A stretch of DNA of 64,000 bases from NCBI GenBank assembly GCA_000181795.3, contig CM012955.1, positions 12,934,850 through 12,998,849 of the forward strand, given 5' to 3'. The position numbers were made by a program, and so were the translations under genes. The notes beneath the pieces are model-generated. The model was given only the letters and a program-made list of their open reading frames with translations, did not search any database and was not told where the DNA came from. Below are positions 59,758-64,000 of this stretch, one piece after another. This stretch comes from Trichinella spiralis. Taxonomy: Eukaryota; Nematoda; Enoplea; Trichinellida; Trichinellidae. Positions within the stretch are counted from its first letter, which is position 1, and each line of letters starts with the position of its first letter.

Positions 59758-61087
59758 CATTTGAAAACTGTGCATTCGGCATATAATAATAGATTACAAA
59801 ATTTCATTCTCAAAATAACTTGTTCAATTAAAATAATGTCGACAAAAGTCTTACCATATTTCCTTATTCTGTATTTATTTTTGTAATACATACAATTTTA
59901 TAACTTATAAAATAAAATATTATTTGTTCCTTTTAATAATTAATTTGTGGTACTGTATGTTTACTTTTGTATATACTGTATGTACTGTAGATTATGTGCG
60001 TGCACTTAATGTGTAACAGCAACATGCTAAACTTAATTAATAAGCTTTGCTGAAGTTGAAAGTTGTGCAAGCAACGTAATTTTCATCTGCAAAATTATTA
60101 ATAAAATTTTTCATAGAGAAAATTCCATTATTATTATTATGTATTAGATTGTTCGAAAAGATGCAAAACGTACAGCAAATTTAATTTTAAAAAATACACA
60201 AAACAGCTTAATATTTTGTACAATTAATCATTTACCACAATATAATATTGTACATCTTGGACGATTGTTCATTGTATGCTAAGAAATGCAAATAAATAAT
60301 GTGAATGAAATTTTTTTAATTTCCAGACAGTGAAGTGCAATTTTCTACATTCTCATTTAGTAAAAAGAAAGTAATTCAAGTATTTCTGCCAAAACTGTTG
60401 TTATCTGGTTCACTTGTTAGCAGAACACTAAATACAAACCTGCAATGTAACTGCATAAATATTTATGCCAATCTTGTGCTATTGTCCGTGATATACAGAA
60501 AGATGTGACAATAAATGTGAATGCAATAAATGTTTACCGTTTTCATACAAATGGTGAGCGTCAAATTGATTTGAAAATAACTCTAGCGTCACTTCAAATC
60601 GATCCCACCAGTTAAGTAGAGCTTGTTTTAATTTTATAATAGAAAAGTATTTAAAAAAATGAAATTTCCCTCATCAATCCTGACTTAAAACATAAACAAC
60701 TTTTTTCTTGCTATTAAATTATTGATTCCTATCGCATATTTGAATGAAATATAGTGGAAATTTCCCGGCATTTTGTTGGCAAAATTGCTAGTTTGTTCAG
60801 AATTGTAGATGAATTTTTGTTGTTCTCGTTCTTCTGTATACATTATGCAAACAATTTTAGAAGAAGAAAATAAATTTAATCGTATCGTCTGCTCCTATTG
60901 TTCAATTTCAATTAGAAAAACAAAGCGCTGGAATTGAAAATTCAACACAATCGGTGAAAATGATAATCTACTTGAATTTTCATTTGAAAAAAAAATATAT
61001 ATTCTCCAGCATAAAAAGTGCAAGAAAAGTGGATTTACAATAATGGCATGGATTTTTACCTGAAATAATTTGCTTCCACAATTTCAG
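59758..61087. other. AT-rich intergenic stretch
   Basis: The left end is the 3' untranslated region of the ALG2-like gene. No reading frame or repeat worth naming was seen before the acceptor at 61086-61087 that opens the next gene. Confidence 0.4.
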
Positions 61088-61100
61088 ACATGTATTGAAA

Positions 61101-62766
61101 ATGGATGGACGGCATGAAGTTGTTCTGAACAACGCCCATTTCTTGAAATTGAAGATGCAAGCCAGTTGTGTTGATGAGAAGAAGTCTTCAAATTCTGCTG
61201 GATTACTTCATTTGGATTTGGGTTTTCTGAAGGAAAAAATGATCCGACTGATCGAAAATCATAAATCCGATGTCCAGTGGAAAAACGTAAAGCCGTGTTT
61301 AGCAATTCCGGCGGAAAATGAACCCTATCGCATCAGTCAACGATTTGAAAGCTTCGCTCAAATGGAACGCTTTTCCGAAGCACTTCTTGGATTCCCTGCA
61401 AATATGAGTTTGGGTAAGCAACAACAAAGATGATTCATGATAATTTTTCTTTTGTTTACCCGCTTCTTCATTGTTTTCCACGCCAAGTATTTTGCAACAT
61501 GGAATCCAACAACAACAACAGCAGCATCGGTTTGCGTTGAGCTCGTAGCATGCATTCAAAATTTTTGTTTGGATAAATAATCAGTTTTTTATACGTTTTC
61601 CATTTTTTAAAGATTTAATTTCATGTAACAATACTTAATATCGAGCAATTAATTGACACATACCTTGTTGAACTGGTCGGTGCTGGTGTAGATATTTTCA
61701 AAATGGACTACGAAATGTCATCTTCTGTCGATTAAAAGAAGCCACGTTTGCTAGGAAAATCAAATTAAAGCGTGTTTGTTGTTTTCCAAATCTGAAAGTG
61801 TTAATTTGCATGCTATGTCTTCAAAGATGTAATTCATCTGTTGCCCGTTGAATGAAAAATTGTACAGAATTTAGAGCTGCACGAGTGAATATACCTTGTT
61901 TTGGATATTTTCAGAATTTGACAATGAAGAAGAAAAAATAGAAGCACATTTCAAAGAGCTGCAGCTGTATTTGTTGGAATTGGAAAAGCAAGAAATTGTA
62001 CGCAAACAGTCCGAATTGCTGTTTTTGCTCGAAGATATGTGGTTGCGCAATAAAATAACAGAAGTTATCGATAAACAGCTGAATTTGATGGAAATAAAAG
62101 AAAAATGCCGAACCAAAGTGGAAGAAGAAACGGTCGACAATGATGCTGATGACCACTTTGATACGTCATTTTGTGCGAGCAAAAGAAACCAACTAGCCGA
62201 AGTGCTACTGCGCCTATCCAAAGAGCACGATCGAATTATGGAAGATCACGGTAAATGGCACTTTTATCCGTTCTCAGTTTATGCTTCAAATTAAAATTTA
62301 GTACTCTTTTTTTTAAAAAAATGCAATACTTATCCGATATATCTATGTAACACAACCATTCTTTCGTGTGGTACATTTTAAGAGATTGAAAAAAGAAGAG
62401 AATTGGAAGAAAATATAGAATTTCAGATTGAAATTGAAAAATTCAACTGCAACTGCATCTTTGAAAAAATTCAACACCATCAAATCAACTGTTGTGGCAC
62501 TGCTCCATCGACGCCGATCAATCATTTCACCAGTATGTTGCACAAGACTAAAACAAATTTGAACAAACTCTGCTGCTGGTGCAAATCAGAACTGACCAAA
62601 CTTGCATCTATTTGTTTCCTAAAAAGCGGTAAGTTGTAGAAAAAAAATTGTATGTAAAAAGTTGCTCGTATGAAAGAAAAAAAAAGAACGACAATTTCAA
62701 CAAGTGAAGCGTTTAATTGAATTGAATTAAACCGAATTGTTTCTGCTTTTAGATAATTTAAATTAA
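61101..62766 (+). CDS. Coiled-coil protein with Cys-rich C-terminus, unassigned
   Basis: Exons 61088-61413 (first ATG at 61101), 61915-62250, 62383-62628 and 62753-62766 join in frame to 302 residues, ending SGDNLN. The first exon follows a good acceptor (CACAATTTCAG) and is open upstream of the ATG, so the start may be internal and more exons may exist. Residues about 105-170 (EEEKIEAHFKELQLYLLELE, EIVRKQSELLFLLEDMWL) and about 190-230 (LAEVLLRLSKEHDRIMEDH, EIEKRRELEEN) form helical, probably coiled-coil stretches. The order L..LEKQ..VRKQSEL resembles the Rab-binding bMERB helices of MICAL-type proteins, but the match is weak. The tail carries several Cys, partly paired (CNC, CC, CCWC), with no clear zinc-finger spacing. 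The gene is convergent with the C2 protein; stops are 37 bases apart. Confidence 0.55.
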
Positions 62767-62803
62767 AGCCATTGTTCAGTGGTAGAAGCTTGGAAATAGT
62801 GCT

Positions 62804-63938
62804 TCAGCGTTGTTTCATCATCAGCCGGTGCCACATGGTGCAGGGACTTTTCGAATTGTCGATCATCCTCTGCCAATGTCCGAGCTCTTTTCCACTTCGT
62901 CTTGCACCAACTGTGACGTGTCCAATTGTGGAAAATTCTGTCATACTGTGCGCTTCGCGAACGCTTGCTCTGAGGTAAGCTTTCTTAAAATAAAAACCGA
63001 AACACCAGTTCATGCACATCCGCGATCCGAACATGCAAACAAAATCTGTCGATGCTTTGTGAGCAATTGAGAAAATTTACATATTTTGATTATTTTTTTT
63101 TCTACTTTAAAAATTTCGAAATAAAATCAGCGCCAGCGCATGCTTACGTTCAACTGAATTTGTCCAACGGTGAATATGATGGATTCGTTGAATTCAGCCC
63201 CGCCGTCGACAATTTTTTGAATCGAAGTCTTTTTGCGAAGAACTTTTGGTCCAGAAACAAGATAGACACGTATTAATATTGCTGGAATGGAAACAAAAAT
63301 CCCCACTGCAATTGTGAATGATGGAAAAAATCGTTTACCGTTTGGAATTCGACCTTCCGAATTGTGGACATTTCGAACTTTCAAAAGGATAACTGTCAAA
63401 CGTTGAACTGTCGGCGAGTAGGACAACGCGAATTGCAATTCTCCACACGAATATTGCTGTCCGGCATCGTTGTCGACGTTCTGAAAATTTCCATCCCCGG
63501 ATACGGTATTCAAAATCGAACTTGAAAATCAAAACCAATACCTCCGAGTGGGGCAACAAGGACAGCCAGTGTGCTTTGGATACTTGCAGATTTAGATCTT
63601 TCAGTCGGACTTTGGTTTCTCCAACGAAATGCACCACCGGCTGTTGATCGCCGGCGCCCAATCGAGCATACATCTGGCAAAGCAAAGCGACACGTCGCAA
63701 ATCTTTCTCAAGAACGCATTGTCGGAAAAGTTGGTGGATATAGATGACAGATGCAACAGAAAAAGGCTAAACAATCCCCTTTGCATAACTGTATATATGC
63801 GCGCGTGTGTGTACCTTTGTTTTGAACAACGGCTTCGGGTAAGGCAGTAAAAAGATGACCAAGAAGATGCTGCAGTTTGGTGGAACGTTTCGGATGTCAA
63901 AGGCTTGAATTATATTCACAGAAAGAACATTGGTGATT
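62804..63938 (-). CDS. Synaptotagmin-like tandem C2 protein, 5' part outside the window
   Basis: Synaptotagmin-type C2A-C2B modules bind membranes and SNAREs in vesicle traffic. Exons in transcript order: 63815-63938 (acceptor at its start, so earlier exons lie beyond the window), 63542-63766, 63339-63480, 63148-63281, 62804-62983. All join in frame to 267 residues. C2A: VLSVNIIQAFDIRN, LPYPKPLFKT, ETKVRLKDLNL and HWLSLLP. C2B: GELQFALSYSPTVQRLTVIL, VLRKKTSIQK, EFNESIIFTVGQIQ, FSTIGHVTVGARRSGKELGH and the ending MWHRL. The SDPYVK-type calcium loop is missing in both domains (NVPPNCSIF and NSEGRIPNA), and the third loops read YARLGAGD and VREAHSMTE, so calcium coordination is not expected. The acceptor of the last exon is set at 62984 because the nearer AG breaks frame. 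Which synaptotagmin or related subfamily is not decidable without the N-terminus. Confidence 0.82.
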
Positions 63939-64000
63939 CTAAATTGAACAGCAACGAATGAAGTAAACAAATTTGCTTGTGCCAAATATTAGTCACCTAT

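Noticed and set aside
1-64000. CRISPR arrays, bacterial operons, insertion sequences, rRNA genes
   Set aside because: No regularly spaced repeats, no polycistronic layout with ribosome-binding sites, and no rRNA-like segments were seen; the window is a spliced animal genome.

Overview
The window is eukaryotic: genes are split by short AT-rich GT..AG introns, there is no operon layout, and non-coding DNA is abundant, AT-rich and full of microsatellites. The mix of families (a metazoan SPSB/gustavus protein, a K-Cl cotransporter, an MSP-domain protein, a GM2-activator-like secreted protein) points to a nematode. The base composition and gene style would suit a clade I (Trichinella-like) worm. 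That placement is inference; no marker gene here fixes the species.

Layout from left to right. 1-3.8 kb is a nest of decayed transposons: pogo-like, a hAT miniature element and a foldback. At 3.8-4.2 kb (minus) is a complex I subunit NDUFB7. At 5.9-6.6 kb is a second pogo-like element. At 6.8-8.2 kb (minus) is a five-exon secreted GM2-activator/ML-domain protein. At 14.1-16.6 kb (plus) is an SPSB1/gustavus-type SPRY-SOCS box protein. 16.6-30.5 kb is mostly intergenic or intronic AT-rich DNA; it includes a phase-compatible candidate first exon for the next gene at 21.4 kb. At 30.5-36.9 kb (plus) is a 13-exon K-Cl cotransporter. At 38.5-39.2 kb (plus) is a small unassigned gene model. At 39.7-40.6 kb (minus) is a single-exon MSP-domain protein with a charged tail. 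40.6-49.5 kb holds repeats, including a hAT element with a fossil transposase domain. At 49.5-50.1 kb is a small unassigned gene model. A 202-base N gap follows, and about 1 kb next to it reappears 6 kb downstream. Between those two copies, at 52.8-54.2 kb (minus), is a nine-exon metaxin-2. At 58.2-59.8 kb (plus) is an ALG2-like mannosyltransferase. At 61.1-62.8 kb (plus) is a coiled-coil protein. At 62.8-63.9 kb (minus, running off the right edge) is a tandem-C2 synaptotagmin-like protein without calcium ligands.

Exon joins were read by eye from splice signals and checked by arithmetic: every multi-exon model listed as a recognised family keeps frame across all joins. The genes are unrelated housekeeping or signalling functions (respiration, mitochondrial outer-membrane import, N-glycan assembly, ion transport, ubiquitin-ligase substrate recognition, membrane traffic) and show no sign of forming one pathway. 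I did not find a convincing new biological system. The most interesting leads are the calcium-blind C2 protein, the enlarged GM2-activator-like protein, the cotransporter splicing options, the suspicious duplication around the gap, and two or three small gene models with no family assignment.
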